Counted from the first letter of the stretch, positions 48,551 through 60,196 are shown. The stretch: 64,000 nt of DNA from Bacillota bacterium (GCA_012840925.1 DUVS01000003.1:1-64000); one strand, 5' to 3'. Notes: a model not told the origin generated them from the letters alone. Numbers and translations are program-made.

Positions 48551-49750
48551 GCGTTTGCTGAATACAGCAGCCGTAGCTAAGGCTGCAATTCCCTCTCCGC
48601 GGCCGCAGAAGCCCAACCCTTCCGTGGTTGTGGCTTTGACGTTAACCCGCTCCACACCGATCTGCATCGTTTGAGCCAGGTTGCGCTCCATCTGTTCAAT
48701 GTATCCTGCCAGTTTGGGGCGCTGGGCCACAATCACCAGATCAATATTGCCAATCAAATAGTCAAGCTCATCCAGCTTCGCCCTTACCTGCCTAAGCAGT
48801 TCCAAACTGGAAATACCTTTGTAACGTGGATCCGTATCAGGAAAATGCCTGCCGATATCTCCCAACCGCGCTGCCCCCAAAAGAGCATCCATCAGGGCAT
48901 GGGCCGCCACATCCGCATCAGAGTGGCCATCGAGGCCTAGGGGATAGTCGATTTGGACACCTGCCAGAACTAAAGGCCGATTGCTGACTAAGCGATGCAC
49001 ATCATAGCCAATTCCGGTTCGAACCGTCTGGCTGCCTGAATCCCTGCTTGTATCCATTGCATCAACCTCGCTCTGCTTGTTTAGAACTGCAGCGGCAATG
49101 ACCAGATCTTCCGCCGTAGTAATCTTGATGTTGCTGTAACTGCCAGGAATCAGCTTTACTTTAACACCCAGCAGTTCCACCAAACTGCAATCATCTGTAA
49201 CCTCCCAGTTCTCGCTCTCTGCCCGGGAGTATGCATCTTTAATCAGCTGATAGCTAAACACCTGGGGAGTCTGGATCGCCCACAGGTTTGAGCGAGGTGG
49301 TGTGTCCACCACAAACCGGTGGTCATCAACAAGCTTGATCGTATCCTTGACAGGAACAGCAACACCTACCGCCTGATACTGCTGCACCGCATTGTAGGCG
49401 GCGGCAATGGTCTGATGATCAATCAAGGGCCTGGCTGCATCGTGAACAAAAACCCAGCCCACACCTGACGACAAAGCGGCAAGCCCGGCAGCAACTGAAT
49501 CCTGCCGCCTCTGGCCTCCGATTGCCAGTTTAACATCTTTGATCTGCCACAGTTCAAGCATAGCCCGAATCTCTTCCCAGTCCTCCGCCCTAGCAGCGAT
49601 GATAATCTCCTTGATCCAGGGATGTACTGTAAATGCCTTTATGCTGCGAATCAAGATCGGAATCCCCTCTAAAGGCAGCAGGACTTTGTTTTTGCCAAGG
49701 CCCATCCGTTCACCACTGCCGGCAGCTGCAATGATTACCCCTGCTCCCAC
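48545..49750 (-). CDS. ispDF: Bifunctional IspD/IspF (MEP pathway)
   Basis: IspD: IIAAAGSGERMGLGKNKVLLPLEG, FVHDAARPL; IspF: RTGIGYDVHRL, LDGHSDADVAAHALMDALLGAARLGDIGRHFPDTDP, KATTTEGLGFCGRGEGIAALA. Confidence 0.96.
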   Translation of the reverse strand: MGAGVIIAAAGSGERMGLGKNKVLLPLEGIPILIRSIKAFTVHPWIKEIIIAARAEDWEEIRAMLELWQIKDVKLAIGGQRRQDSVAAGLAALSSGVGWVFVHDAARPLIDHQTIAAAYNAVQQYQAVGVAVPVKDTIKLVDDHRFVVDTPPRSNLWAIQTPQVFSYQLIKDAYSRAESENWEVTDDCSLVELLGVKVKLIPGSYSNIKITTAEDLVIAAAVLNKQSEVDAMDTSRDSGSQTVRTGIGYDVHRLVSNRPLVLAGVQIDYPLGLDGHSDADVAAHALMDALLGAARLGDIGRHFPDTDPRYKGISSLELLRQVRAKLDELDYLIGNIDLVIVAQRPKLAGYIEQMERNLAQTMQIGVERVNVKATTTEGLGFCGRGEGIAALATAAVFSKRS

Positions 49751-49801
49751 CGTTTCACCCCTTTATAAAATGAGCCCGGCGGATTCACCGGGCTATCGAA
49801 T

Positions 49802-50851
49802 TCATAATGCCTTTTCCATTGCCTTTGGTTTTGCAAAAATCATTCGCCCCGCTGCAGTCTGCAGCACACTGGTTACCATGACTCCAATCGTCTCGCCGAT
49901 ATAACGCCGCCCTCCGTCGACCACAATCATTGTTCCGTCATCCAGGTAGGCTACTCCCTGTCCTTGTTCTTTGCCGTCTTTGATTACATGAACCCGCAGT
50001 TCTTCTCCAGGGAGTACCACCGGCTTGACAGCATTGGCCAACTCATTGATGTTCAATACCGGAACTCCATGCAGCTCGCAAACTTTGTTGAGGTTAAAAT
50101 CGTTGGTGATAACTTTTGCACCTAATTCTTTAGCCAGCTTGACCAGTTTTGAATCAACCTCGGTAATATCATCAAAATCGCGATCTAAAATCTGAACTGT
50201 AACATAGGGCTCTTTTTGGATTTTATTGAGAATATCCAACCCGCGGCGTCCCCGGTTGCGTTTAAGTACATCGGATGAATCCGCAATGTGCTGTAACTCA
50301 TCCAATACAAAACTCGGGACGATTAAAGTCCCTTCTATGAAACCAGTTTTGGTTATATCACTGATCCGTCCATCAATAATCACACTTGTATCGAGAATCT
50401 TGGCACAGATACCATTTCTGTTTACCAAATATGGTGCGTTCTGTTTGTGAAACAAGGTCACGATCTCTTCCCGTTTCTTTACCCCGATGGACCAGCCTAA
50501 CACAGCCAGTATTGCTGTTAGAATCAAAGGCAAATAACCATTGGCGATTTCAACATTCTGCAAAGGAATAGACACCAAAATTGCAATTAAGATACCACAG
50601 ACCAATCCAATTAATCCGCTTAAGATATCGCGCAAGTGGAGTTTCAACAAACAGAGGAACATACGATCAAAAAATGGACTGATTGCTAATCCCAGTAATG
50701 CGCCCAATGAGACTGCGATGACAGTTAGGTAGGTAGGAGTGAAAGGAAAACTAATCTCTAGACCAAGGAGATAATTTGCTGTCTGATATCCAAAAACTCC
50801 ACCTAAGAATGTAAGAATAATGCGCAGGAATCCCTCCAATCTTATCCTCAC
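49802..50851 (-). CDS. PIN/TRAM domain membrane protein (YacL family)
   Basis: N-terminal TM helices; [82 protein letters not shown]. Confidence 0.93.
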   Translation of the reverse strand: MRIRLEGFLRIILTFLGGVFGYQTANYLLGLEISFPFTPTYLTVIAVSLGALLGLAISPFFDRMFLCLLKLHLRDILSGLIGLVCGILIAILVSIPLQNVEIANGYLPLILTAILAVLGWSIGVKKREEIVTLFHKQNAPYLVNRNGICAKILDTSVIIDGRISDITKTGFIEGTLIVPSFVLDELQHIADSSDVLKRNRGRRGLDILNKIQKEPYVTVQILDRDFDDITEVDSKLVKLAKELGAKVITNDFNLNKVCELHGVPVLNINELANAVKPVVLPGEELRVHVIKDGKEQGQGVAYLDDGTMIVVDGGRRYIGETIGVMVTSVLQTAAGRMIFAKPKAMEKAL

Positions 50852-50963
50852 CTCCTTTTACCCTCTTAGTTACTACTTATTATTAGCCAATTAGAAAAAA
50901 GTATTCCAGATAAATCCGAATATTTCCCGGACAATGGAGCTTTAAAAACGGCTCAACCTCCTT

Positions 50964-51440
50964 TCAATCTAAATGACTGGAGATTAATGCGTCGATCTCG
51001 TTCTCTGTCGCGCCTGTAACCAAGACCAATTCACTGATTAAAATCTGGCGAGCTATGTCCAGCATTTTCCGCTCACCAGCAGACAAGCCTTTCTCATGGT
51101 CCCGAATGGTTAGGTTGCGCACCACCTCAGCAACCAAATATACATCACCACTTTTGATCTTCTCCATGTTGGCGCGATACCGGCGGTTCCAATTGGAGGA
51201 CATCTTCGTTTTCTGTCCTTTCAATACTTCGATCACATCGCCGGCTTCCTCTTTGCCAATTACTTGCCGGAGGCCTATCTCATCCACGGCATCCAATGGA
51301 ATCATCACTCGCATATCGCCAATGGGCATAGCCATAATGTAATAGCGCCTTTTTTCGCCTAGGACTTCCCGTTCTTCAATGGCTTCGATAATTCCAGCAC
51401 CATGCATGGGGTAAACTACTTTGTCCCCAACATTATACAA
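50964..51440 (-). CDS. CarD/CdnL family transcriptional regulator
   Basis: YNVGDKVVYPMHGAGIIEAIEEREVLGEKRRYYIMAMPIGDMRVMIPLDAVDEIGLR; NWNRRYRANMEKIKSGD. Confidence 0.93.
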   Translation of the reverse strand: MYNVGDKVVYPMHGAGIIEAIEEREVLGEKRRYYIMAMPIGDMRVMIPLDAVDEIGLRQVIGKEEAGDVIEVLKGQKTKMSSNWNRRYRANMEKIKSGDVYLVAEVVRNLTIRDHEKGLSAGERKMLDIARQILISELVLVTGATENEIDALISSHLD

Positions 51441-51614
51441 AGCCAGAACCTCCTATCTGCCCTTTTGCTTTCAACAGATCCTAACGGGCTTCATTTAGGT
51501 ATCATTTTCAATTTATCACTTTTAAAGCAAAAAGTCAATTACATTCCTATATCCGCATCGCACACCTAATTATTTTGCGGATTCCGTATTGGAGATTCTC
51601 TCTACTGGCAGATG

Positions 51615-52688
51615 CTACAGGTGCCGGTCCAGTAAAACCTGTTCCCGAATCCGCCGCAGTCCCTCCTGGATCGCTTTAGCACGGACTTCACCGATTCCCT
51701 CAACATCATCAAGTTCTTCAATGGACGCGTCGCAGATATCGGGGAAAAAATGGAACTTGTCAACCAAGTTCTCAATAACGGGCATGGGTAGGCGGGGGAT
51801 CTTGTTCAGAATCCGAAATCCTTTAGGGGTAACTGCTTGTTCCAGACTGCTGGAACCACTGTAGCCCAGAGCGCGGCCGATCAATGGCAAGTTCAACAAA
51901 TCTTCCGAATCCCAGCTTACGATCTCGTTCCAGATCTCTTCCGGGGATTTTTCCGTATCCCCACAATAGTCTTTGGCCACCAACAGCCCTTCGTCAGCAA
52001 TGTCTGTCATTGACTCTTCCAGCTGCATCTTCACCAAGCGGCCTTCTGAGCCTAGTTGGACAATGTACCGTTCAATCTCATGTGCAATCCTGACCACCAT
52101 TTGACTTCTCTGGATAACGGTGGCCACATCGAAGACAGTTACAAAATTCTCGAATTCCAAAGCACTTAAGTTAATCAATGACTGCTGCATGACGCTCTTG
52201 TATTTGTCCAGTGTCGAGAGAGCCTGGTTGGCTTTGGCCAGGATCACACTGACATCACGGACCACATATTTGTTGTTTCCCCAATACATGGTAATCACAT
52301 TGCGCCTTTGGGAAATGGCTATTACCAGCTGATTTGTCTGCTTGGCCACCCGTTCGGCCGTACGATGCCTGGTGCCGGTCTCAAAACTGGGAATCATGTG
52401 ATCAGGTGTCAGCTGCACATTCGCATACAATATCCGCTTGGCATCACTGGACAAGACAATAGCTCCATCCATCTTGGCCAGCTCATACAGTGCTGACGGG
52501 TGCATCTCAGCATCAATCTTGAAACCACCATTGACCATGCCCATGATATCCGGACTATCGCCGACCACAATCAAACCACCAGTCCGGGCCCTCAGCACAT
52601 TTTCCAACGCTTCATACAAATGCGTTCCTGGTGCTACAAGACTAAGGTTTTTCAAGAATAACTGTTCTTGATCAGCCGCTTCTTTCAT
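51615..52688 (-). CDS. disA: DNA integrity scanning diadenylate cyclase DisA
   Basis: DAC domain ELAKMDGAIVLSSDAKRILYANVQLTPDHMIPSFETGTRHRTAERVAKQT; C-terminal HhH. Confidence 0.96.
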   Translation of the reverse strand: MKEAADQEQLFLKNLSLVAPGTHLYEALENVLRARTGGLIVVGDSPDIMGMVNGGFKIDAEMHPSALYELAKMDGAIVLSSDAKRILYANVQLTPDHMIPSFETGTRHRTAERVAKQTNQLVIAISQRRNVITMYWGNNKYVVRDVSVILAKANQALSTLDKYKSVMQQSLINLSALEFENFVTVFDVATVIQRSQMVVRIAHEIERYIVQLGSEGRLVKMQLEESMTDIADEGLLVAKDYCGDTEKSPEEIWNEIVSWDSEDLLNLPLIGRALGYSGSSSLEQAVTPKGFRILNKIPRLPMPVIENLVDKFHFFPDICDASIEELDDVEGIGEVRAKAIQEGLRRIREQVLLDRHL

Positions 52689-52691
52689 CCA

Positions 52692-54071
52692 TTAACCCCC
52701 TCTCGCTGATTCGCTAAAAACTGACTGTAAAGCTTCGGACACAGTCTTTACTTTCGTCACTTTAAGATCTGAATTCATCGGCTCGCTACCGGCGGGAATC
52801 ACTACTCGGGTAAACCCTAGTTTGCTTAGTTCCTTCATGCGCAGATCAAGATGACTGACTGCCCGAATCTCGCCTGACAATCCCACTTCACCGATTACAG
52901 CCAGGTCAGGGGGTATAATCAAATTGCGATAGCTGCTGGCTATGGCACAGGCAATGCCTAAGTCCACTCCGGGTTCGGTCAGCCTGAAACCGCCGGCGAC
53001 ATTGACAAACACATCTTGAGTCTGCAGATGATATCCCTGCCTTTTCTCCAACACGGCCAGAATAATTGAAAACCGTTGATAATCAACACCGGTGGCCTGG
53101 CGCCTTGGTGTCCCGCTGAAAGGGGTTTGAGCAACTAACGACTGAATTTCTACCAGAAACGGCCGTGTTCCTTCCAGGCAGGGCACTACCACTGATCCTG
53201 AGCTGTCAACCGGCCGCTCCGCCAAAAACAGCCCAGAAGGATTGTCAACCTGGTTCAGTCCCTGGCTGGTCATGGCAAAGACGCCAACTTCGTTCGTGGA
53301 ACCAAAGCGATTCTTGACTCCCCTGATAATTCGAACCGATTGATCATGGCCACCTTCAAAATACAAGACATAGTCGACAGCATGTTCCAGGACTTTAGGG
53401 CCAGCCAGCGCCCCTCCCTTGGTCACATGCCCAACCAGAATAATCGAAATTCCCAAGCCTTTGGCCAGCCTTAAAAAGAATGCAGCTGCCTCCCGTACTT
53501 GTCCTACACTACCTGGAGCCGAACCCAGCTCTGACAGATACATTGTCTGGATCGAGTCAATGATCACCAGCTTTGGCTTGAGCGACTCCAAGTGCTCGCC
53601 AATAGTCTGAACATCAGATTCAGCAAGCACAACCAACCGTTCTGTCAGCAAATGCAGACGCTGAGCCCTGAGCTTTAGCTGGCTCAAAGATTCTTCGCCG
53701 GAGACATACAAAACTGTGCCATGAGTCATGGCTGTATTGGCTGCCACTTGCATCAAAAGCGTCGATTTGCCGACTCCAGGCTCGCCGCCAAGCAATCCTA
53801 ACGATCCCGGTACAATCCCGCCGCCTAACACCCGATCCAACTCGGCAATACCTGTAGTGAAACGTTCTTCAGCAGTTGACGCCACATCGGTGATCGGAAT
53901 TGGCATTCTGCCTGCAGGCGCAGCCGTCCAGGATGTATGCTTCGCAGTGCCACGGTTGATCTTTTCCTCAACCAGCGTGTTCCACTCGCCGCACCCGGAA
54001 CATCTCCCCATCCATTTTGGGTAATCAGCACCACAGTTTTGACAGACAAACCGGACGATAGACTTGGACAT
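52692..54071 (-). CDS. radA: DNA repair protein RadA
   Basis: Zn finger FVCQNCGADYPKWMGRCSGCGEWNT, GEPGVGKSTLLMQVA, KNRFGSTNEVGVF, C-terminal Lon-like domain. Confidence 0.96.
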   Translation of the reverse strand: MSKSIVRFVCQNCGADYPKWMGRCSGCGEWNTLVEEKINRGTAKHTSWTAAPAGRMPIPITDVASTAEERFTTGIAELDRVLGGGIVPGSLGLLGGEPGVGKSTLLMQVAANTAMTHGTVLYVSGEESLSQLKLRAQRLHLLTERLVVLAESDVQTIGEHLESLKPKLVIIDSIQTMYLSELGSAPGSVGQVREAAAFFLRLAKGLGISIILVGHVTKGGALAGPKVLEHAVDYVLYFEGGHDQSVRIIRGVKNRFGSTNEVGVFAMTSQGLNQVDNPSGLFLAERPVDSSGSVVVPCLEGTRPFLVEIQSLVAQTPFSGTPRRQATGVDYQRFSIILAVLEKRQGYHLQTQDVFVNVAGGFRLTEPGVDLGIACAIASSYRNLIIPPDLAVIGEVGLSGEIRAVSHLDLRMKELSKLGFTRVVIPAGSEPMNSDLKVTKVKTVSEALQSVFSESARGG

Positions 54072-54186
54072 TGCACCGCTCCTAAGTGATAATTTCCAAA
54101 ATTATTATATCACTTCGTGATCGTAGATACAATAAAGTAAAGCTAGGACAATAGCCCTAGCTTAATCTATTGTAACTTACAGTTAC

Positions 54187-56610
54187 CTAGGAAAATACCA
54201 GTTCCCCGTCTTTGCTGTCGATGTGAACTGTTTCTCCATCGCTGTATTTTCCCTGCAAGATTAACTCTGCCAGCGGGTTTTCGATCATCTTCTGAATTGC
54301 CCTCCGCAGCGGCCGTGCGCCAAAATCAGGGTCATACCCGCTGTCAGCCACCAGTTCTTTTGCTGCGTCGCTAACCTCAAGCGTAATCCGCTTTTCCTGC
54401 AATTGCTGTTTCAATTCCTTGAGCATGATGTCGATGATTCGAGAGATATGCTGACGATTTAAGGCATGGAAGACAATAATCTCATCGATCCGGTTGAGAA
54501 ATTCCGGCCGGAAAGTGCGCTTTAGTTCTTCCATCACTTTCTCTTTCATAGCCTGGTAGTTGTCCAGTTCACTCTCGGTAATCCTGAACCCGATGGAACT
54601 CTCCCGTTGGATTTGCTGGGCGCCCACGTTCGAGGTCATAATCACCACTGTGTTGCGGAAATCTACAGTCCTTCCCTTGGAGTCTGTCAACCGCCCGTCC
54701 TCTAAGACTTGAAGCAAGACGTTGAAGACTTCCGGATGTGCTTTTTCAATTTCATCAAACAGCACTACGGAGTAGGGCTTGCGCCGCACCCTTTCCGTCA
54801 ATTGGCCGGCTTCTTCATAGCCAACGTATCCCGGAGGCGCCCCCACCAACCTTGACACACTGTGGCGTTCCATATACTCGGACATGTCAATGCGGATCAT
54901 GGCGTCTTCATCACCAAACAAAGCTTCCGCCAAGGCCTTGGCCAACTCGCTTTTCCCCACTCCTGTGGGGCCCAGAAAAATGAACGATCCTACAGGGCGT
55001 TTCGGATCCTTCAATCCGGCAAAAGCGCGGCGAATTGCTTTGGATAGAGCCTCGATTGCCTCATCCTGTGACACAACCCGCTCGTGCAGAATCTCCTCCA
55101 AATTCAACAACCGCTCTGATTCCTCCTGGGCAACCTGCTTGACGGGAATTCCTGTCCAGCTCGCCACCACATCAGCAATATCATGCTCGTCAACGATCGC
55201 TTCCTGACGGCCTTGATTGCTCTTCCATTCGGAACGGATCTCTTCCAGCTGATCACGGAGTTTCTGCTCCTGATCCCGCAGGGAGGCGGCCTTTTCAAAT
55301 TCTTCGTTCTTGATTGCTGCTTCCTTTTCGATCTTAAGCTCTTCCACTTTTGCTTCCAGTTCTTTCAGATCCTGCGGCACAACCAGCCCCCTCAGCCTCA
55401 CCTTGGAAGCGGCTTCATCCAACAAATCGATAGCTTTGTCCGGCAAAAAGCGATCAGAAATATATCTGCTCGATAAAATGGCAGCAGCTTCGATTGCCTT
55501 GTCGCTAATCTGGACGCGATGGTGCGCTTCATAGCGATCCCTCAACCCTTGGAGGATGGCAATGGTCTCTTCCACCGTTGGTTCATCCACCTGAACCGGC
55601 TGGAACCTGCGCTCCAAAGCTGCATCCTTCTCCACATGCTTGCGGTATTCATCCAGAGTTGTGGCGCCAATGGCTTGAATTTCTCCCCTGGCCAGGGCCG
55701 GTTTAAGAATATTGGAAGCATCTATAGCTCCTTCAGCGGCACCGGCGCCAATAATGGTATGCATCTCGTCGATAAACAGAATCACATCTTGAGCCTGGCG
55801 AATCTCGTCCATCACCTTTTTCAGCCGTTCTTCGAATTCACCGCGGAATTTCGAACCGGCCACCAGCGATCCCATGTCCAGGGCAACGACCCGTTTGTTA
55901 AACAGGTTTTCCGGTACATCGCTGTTGACAATTTTCAATGCCAAACCTTCGGCAATAGCTGTTTTTCCCACTCCCGGCTCACCAATCAGGACCGGATTGT
56001 TCTTTGTACGGCGGCTGAGAATTTGGATTACCCGTTCAATTTCCTTGTCCCGGCCGATCACCGGATCCAGTTTCCCTTGCCGTGCCATTTCTGTCAAATC
56101 CCGCCCGAACTGATCCAAAGTCGGAGTTTTTGTCCGCCTTGCCCCACCGGCAGCCCCAGGATGGACATGGCCTCCGAGAAGTTCAATGACTTGCTTACGC
56201 ATACTTTCCAGATCAATATCCAGGTTCCGCAGGATTTGAGCGGCAACACCTTCCCCTTCCCGGACTAGTCCCAGTAAAATGTGCTCTGTGCCGATATAAG
56301 TGTGGCCTAATTGGCGTGCTTCATCAATGGCCAGCTCGAAGACACGCTTGGTCCGGGGCGTGAATCCGATAGCCCCTTGGAAGGCAGCCTCGCCTCTGCC
56401 GATCACATTCTCGATTTCCTGCCTTACTTTATCAAGACTGACCCCCATGGCCGTCAGCGCCTTGGCACCGACACCTTCTCCCTCGGCAATCAAACCAAGC
56501 AGAATATGCTCGGTACCAACAACGTTATGGCCTAACCGGCGTGCTTCTTCTTGAGCAAGGACGATAACTTTCTGGGCTCGATCAGTAAATCTGCCGAACA
56601 TAAACACCAT
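54187..56610 (-). CDS. clpC: ATP-dependent Clp protease ATPase ClpC
   Basis: Clp_N repeats, [18 protein letters not shown] region, [22 protein letters not shown]. Confidence 0.97.
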   Translation of the reverse strand: MVFMFGRFTDRAQKVIVLAQEEARRLGHNVVGTEHILLGLIAEGEGVGAKALTAMGVSLDKVRQEIENVIGRGEAAFQGAIGFTPRTKRVFELAIDEARQLGHTYIGTEHILLGLVREGEGVAAQILRNLDIDLESMRKQVIELLGGHVHPGAAGGARRTKTPTLDQFGRDLTEMARQGKLDPVIGRDKEIERVIQILSRRTKNNPVLIGEPGVGKTAIAEGLALKIVNSDVPENLFNKRVVALDMGSLVAGSKFRGEFEERLKKVMDEIRQAQDVILFIDEMHTIIGAGAAEGAIDASNILKPALARGEIQAIGATTLDEYRKHVEKDAALERRFQPVQVDEPTVEETIAILQGLRDRYEAHHRVQISDKAIEAAAILSSRYISDRFLPDKAIDLLDEAASKVRLRGLVVPQDLKELEAKVEELKIEKEAAIKNEEFEKAASLRDQEQKLRDQLEEIRSEWKSNQGRQEAIVDEHDIADVVASWTGIPVKQVAQEESERLLNLEEILHERVVSQDEAIEALSKAIRRAFAGLKDPKRPVGSFIFLGPTGVGKSELAKALAEALFGDEDAMIRIDMSEYMERHSVSRLVGAPPGYVGYEEAGQLTERVRRKPYSVVLFDEIEKAHPEVFNVLLQVLEDGRLTDSKGRTVDFRNTVVIMTSNVGAQQIQRESSIGFRITESELDNYQAMKEKVMEELKRTFRPEFLNRIDEIIVFHALNRQHISRIIDIMLKELKQQLQEKRITLEVSDAAKELVADSGYDPDFGARPLRRAIQKMIENPLAELILQGKYSDGETVHIDSKDGELVFS

Positions 56611-56620
56611 CCTCTCTAAA

Positions 56621-57646
56621 TTAGCGGTTGAGTCGTTCCCTAATCAAACTGGCACGCAGGCGATCCCGCTCTTGTGCCGGTAAACTCTGGCCCATCATTT
56701 TTTGTAAATGAGCCGAACGGATTTCCACCATTAGCTTTTTCACCAGGCCCCGATCTAAATCATGAATGAGTCCCAGGTCGATGCCTAGCAGAACAGTGGA
56801 CAGCAAGTCCAAGGCCTCTTTGGTGGAGATGATTCTGGCATGGGCCAACAAGCCGTAAGCCCGATAGATCTGATCTTCGCTCTCAGGAAGGTTATGCTCC
56901 TGAAGGTATTTCCGGGCTTGTCGTTCGCTGGCAGTGATCTGTTCTGCCACCCTGGCCAAATGCTCCAGCATATCTGATTCTGAATGGCCCAGCGAAACTT
57001 GGTTGGAGATTTGGTAAATGCTGCCGTAAGACTCACTGCCTTCCCCGTATAAACCCCGCACCACCAGGCCAAATTGGGAAACTGATTTCAGCACATTCCC
57101 TAATTGATTGATTCTGGCCAAGCCAGGTAAATGCAGCATTAATGATCCTCGCATCCCAGTACCTACATTGGTGGGACAGGCCGTCAAGTAACCGATATCC
57201 GGATCAAAAGCATAATCGACATTGGCTTCAATCAAATCATCCACACGGTTAGCCAATTCCCATGCCTCATTAAGCTGCAGGCCTGGCATTAACACCTGAA
57301 TTCTGAAGTGATCTTCTTCATTGACCATGATGCTGATATCTTCATTTTCAGAGAGGATCAGCCCCTTGTTGCTGGTTTTCTTAGTATGTTCAGGGCTGAT
57401 CAAATGTTTCTCCATCAGAATTTGCCTTTCCAGTTCATCAACTTCTGCCAAATCGAGAAACCGGAAACTGGCCAGCTGGTCTAAGCCGCCTGAAAGTTCT
57501 TTTGCCGTTTTCATCACTTGCTTGGCCTGATCACGGTTTGCTGTAGCTGGAAAGGGGAGCTTAGCCAGATTGCGCGCCAATCTGATCCGTGTACCCAGAC
57601 AAATGTCCCCCTGCGGGCCGTCTTTTTTTGTCCATGATTTACTCAT
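56621..57646 (-). CDS. mcsB: Protein arginine kinase McsB
   Basis: [41 protein letters not shown]; start 57646. Confidence 0.95.
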   Translation of the reverse strand: MSKSWTKKDGPQGDICLGTRIRLARNLAKLPFPATANRDQAKQVMKTAKELSGGLDQLASFRFLDLAEVDELERQILMEKHLISPEHTKKTSNKGLILSENEDISIMVNEEDHFRIQVLMPGLQLNEAWELANRVDDLIEANVDYAFDPDIGYLTACPTNVGTGMRGSLMLHLPGLARINQLGNVLKSVSQFGLVVRGLYGEGSESYGSIYQISNQVSLGHSESDMLEHLARVAEQITASERQARKYLQEHNLPESEDQIYRAYGLLAHARIISTKEALDLLSTVLLGIDLGLIHDLDRGLVKKLMVEIRSAHLQKMMGQSLPAQERDRLRASLIRERLNR

Positions 57647-57647
57647 T

Positions 57648-58148
57648 TTACTTCCCCTCCCCGTGGGATTGGCGCTCCAAAGCCCGAATCTGGTCGCGAA
57701 TTCTAGCTGCTTCTTCATAGTTTTCCATACTGATCACCTGCTGCAGCCTCTCCCGCAACGTTCTAATCTGCCGCTCGACACTCAAGGTGGCGTAGCCTTG
57801 GGCAGGAACCTTTCCTTCATGATGATTGCTTCCGTGCAGTCTGCGTAATAACGGTTCAATCTCATCCCTGAACGTTTCATAACAATCACTGCATCCAAAC
57901 TGATTCAGTTCCCGAAAATCTTCCATTGTAAGCCGGCAGGTAGGGCACTGTTTAGGACGGACCAGTTTGCCGCTGAAAGGTGCATAATCAAACAGGCTAG
58001 CAAAAAGATTGGGCAGATCAATGTTTAGTCCAAACTCGCCCAACTCTTTGGCACAATTCTGGCACAGATGGGCTTCCGTCTTCTCTCCGTTAACTATTTT
58101 CGTCACATGGACACTGGCAGTTTCCTTCTGACACTTTTCGCACAACAT
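57648..58148 (-). CDS. mcsA: McsA, CxxC/UVR-domain activator of McsB
   Basis: MLCEKCQKETASVHV, HLCQNCAKELG, CPTCRLTMEDFRELNQFGCSDCYETF; UVR motif. Confidence 0.94.
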   Translation of the reverse strand: MLCEKCQKETASVHVTKIVNGEKTEAHLCQNCAKELGEFGLNIDLPNLFASLFDYAPFSGKLVRPKQCPTCRLTMEDFRELNQFGCSDCYETFRDEIEPLLRRLHGSNHHEGKVPAQGYATLSVERQIRTLRERLQQVISMENYEEAARIRDQIRALERQSHGEGK

Positions 58149-58151
58149 GGT

Positions 58152-58625
58152 TCACACCTCGTTCTGTTTGTCGCACTGCATGGTCAGGATCACCAAACCC
58201 CGCAGTAAACTGGCACGTAAGGTTGCCTTACCCTGAGCAATCTGGGCTGTCTCTCGTTGGAGGATAGCCCGGATTACTCGCACCTGCTGCCTGGTCAAGA
58301 CCCCTAAATCATGGAAGCTGGCCAGAAACTGCTCCGCTTCACTCTCACTGATCTGAAGGCCAATCTCCAATACCAGCTGCTCAGCCATGTTAAGGCGATC
58401 GGCTTTGGTCACCCGGGCAATGCGGATGTACCCGCCACCGCCACGGCGGCTCTCAATCAAATAGCCTCGTTCCAGGGTAAAGCGAGTAGCCAGAACATAA
58501 TTTATTTGTGAAGGCACGCAGCTGAAAAGCTCTGCCAATTCAGCTCGGCTTAATGCTATCGCCTCATTTTCACTCCTATGGAGCTGCTGCTTAATATAAC
58601 TCTCGATCAAATCTGCCAGACTCAT
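58152..58625 (-). CDS. ctsR: Transcriptional repressor CtsR (ATG 58625 preferred)
   Basis: MSLADLIESYIKQQLHRSENEAIALSRAELAELFSCVPSQINYVLATRFTLERGYLIESRRGGGGYIRI. Confidence 0.95.
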   Translation of the reverse strand: MSLADLIESYIKQQLHRSENEAIALSRAELAELFSCVPSQINYVLATRFTLERGYLIESRRGGGGYIRIARVTKADRLNMAEQLVLEIGLQISESEAEQFLASFHDLGVLTRQQVRVIRAILQRETAQIAQGKATLRASLLRGLVILTMQCDKQNEV

Positions 58626-58641
58626 CTTGCGCCTCCTTTTC

Positions 58642-58656
58642 TGACCATATTTGACC
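58642..58656 (-). promoter_or_regulatory. CtsR operator
   Basis: Minus strand GGTCAAATATGGTCA (consensus GGTCAAANANRGTCAAA) between -10 and ctsR RBS. Confidence 0.75.
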
Positions 58657-58827
58657 TTCGCTATTATTATAGCATTATTGAACAAACTTATAGCAAACAT
58701 GATTGTTTTTAGTCAGGTAACGTCAGGACCCGTTTTCCTCGTTTTTGGCTGGTTTGCTTTTAGTATCACAGGTTTTAGCAATAATCCTATCTTTGCGGCA
58801 TATCAATTAGCAACGGGGGGTGGCTGT

Positions 58828-59421
58828 ATGATCAACATCATCTGGTTTGCCATGCTGGCTTGTGGCGTACTTGCTGCCGCAGTGAACGGTGATATCCAAA
58901 CAGTGACCCGGGCCACCATCAGCGGTGCAGAAGACGCTGTGAAAACAGCTTTCAACCTAATCGGAGTGATTGCTTTATGGTCCGGGCTGATCAAGATAGC
59001 TGAAGATGCAGGGCTCATGCAGCTGTTGGCCAAATTGATCCAACCCCTGGCCAGGGCATTGTTCCCTGAGGTCCCTCGAGATCACCCGGCTATAGGCGCC
59101 ATCATCCTGAGTATGAGCGCAAATCTTCTGGGATTGGGCAATGCCTGTACACCGTTGGGAATCAAGGCCATGGAAGAACTGCAAAAGTTGAATGCCAGCA
59201 AAGAAACTGCAAGTAATAGTATGTGCACTTTCGTGGCAATCACCGCATCAAGCCTGACTCTAATCCCTACAACCGTGATTGCCTTGAGAGCTGCAGCAAA
59301 GTCTGTCAACCCTACAGCCATTGTGGGAACTACAATTGTGGCCACTGCCGCGTCAACAATGGCTGCCATCGTTGCCGATTACCTATTCAGAAAAACTGAC
59401 AGAGGAGGAATGAAGCTGTGA
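58828..59421 (+). CDS. spmA: Spore maturation protein A
   Basis: MINIIWFAMLACGVLAAAVNGDIQTVTRATISGAEDAVKTAFNLIGVIALWSGLIKIAEDAGL...LGLGNACTPLGIKAMEELQ. Confidence 0.93.
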   Translation: MINIIWFAMLACGVLAAAVNGDIQTVTRATISGAEDAVKTAFNLIGVIALWSGLIKIAEDAGLMQLLAKLIQPLARALFPEVPRDHPAIGAIILSMSANLLGLGNACTPLGIKAMEELQKLNASKETASNSMCTFVAITASSLTLIPTTVIALRAAAKSVNPTAIVGTTIVATAASTMAAIVADYLFRKTDRGGMKL

Positions 59422-59954
59422 TTTCGGTGATTAATTTCATTTCTGCCTGGGCTGTTCCTGCATTGTTGATTATCATTCCTTTGATTGGTATAGCCCGCAA
59501 GGTGCCTGTCTATGAAAGCTTTGTCCAAGGTGCTAAAGAAGGGTTTACAACTGCAGTGCGAATCATCCCTTTTTTAGTAGCGATGTTCGTAGCCATCAGG
59601 ATTTTTCAACAAACGGGCATGATGCAGTATCTGGTTGACCTCCTTTCACCCGTTACTTCCCGGATCGGGATCCCCGATGAGTTGATCCCCTTAGCTCTGA
59701 TTAGGCCTCTTTCCGGATCCGGCGCTTTGGGCATGCTGGCGGCAATTATCAAAGCTCATGGACCTGATTCATTGACCGGATTGATCGCTTCTACAATGCA
59801 AGGCAGTACGGAAACAACGTTCTATGTCCTCACTGTCTATTTTGGCGCTGTTGGTGTCCGCAAGATTCGTCACAGCTTGCCTGCTGCCCTTGTATCGGAC
59901 TTAGCTGGATTCTTGGTGTCCACTTATATCGTCTACCTGGTTTTTGGCCAGTAG
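59418..59954 (+). CDS. spmB: Spore maturation protein B
   Basis: YESFVQGAKEGFTTAVRIIPFLVAMFVAIRIFQQTG...LIRPLSGSGALGMLA...STMQGSTETTFYVLTVYFGAVGVRKIRHSL. Confidence 0.94.
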   Translation: MISVINFISAWAVPALLIIIPLIGIARKVPVYESFVQGAKEGFTTAVRIIPFLVAMFVAIRIFQQTGMMQYLVDLLSPVTSRIGIPDELIPLALIRPLSGSGALGMLAAIIKAHGPDSLTGLIASTMQGSTETTFYVLTVYFGAVGVRKIRHSLPAALVSDLAGFLVSTYIVYLVFGQ

Positions 59955-60052
59955 CAGCTTGATACCGGCCTTGCCATTTTTTGGCATAAAAATGGACTTG
60001 CCTGCACATACTGGTAGTAGATGGGAATCAAAAGTCAACCGGAGGTATGGCC

Positions 60053-60196
60053 ATGAACAGGCAGGAAAAACTCAAAATGATCAAAAATGCCATGATTACC
60101 CTCGCCCAAGACAAAAAACTCAATCCTGAAGCTAAAAAACGGGGATTAATTTCTTTAAGCAAAGCATACCGCAGACAACTTCAGGAGCTGGACTAA
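60053..60196 (+). CDS. 47-aa small basic protein of unknown function (not in ORF track)
   Basis: MNRQEKLKMIKNAMITLAQDKKLNPEAKKRGLISLSKAYRQQLQELD*; GGAGGT RBS. Confidence 0.6.
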   Translation: MNRQEKLKMIKNAMITLAQDKKLNPEAKKRGLISLSKAYRRQLQELD

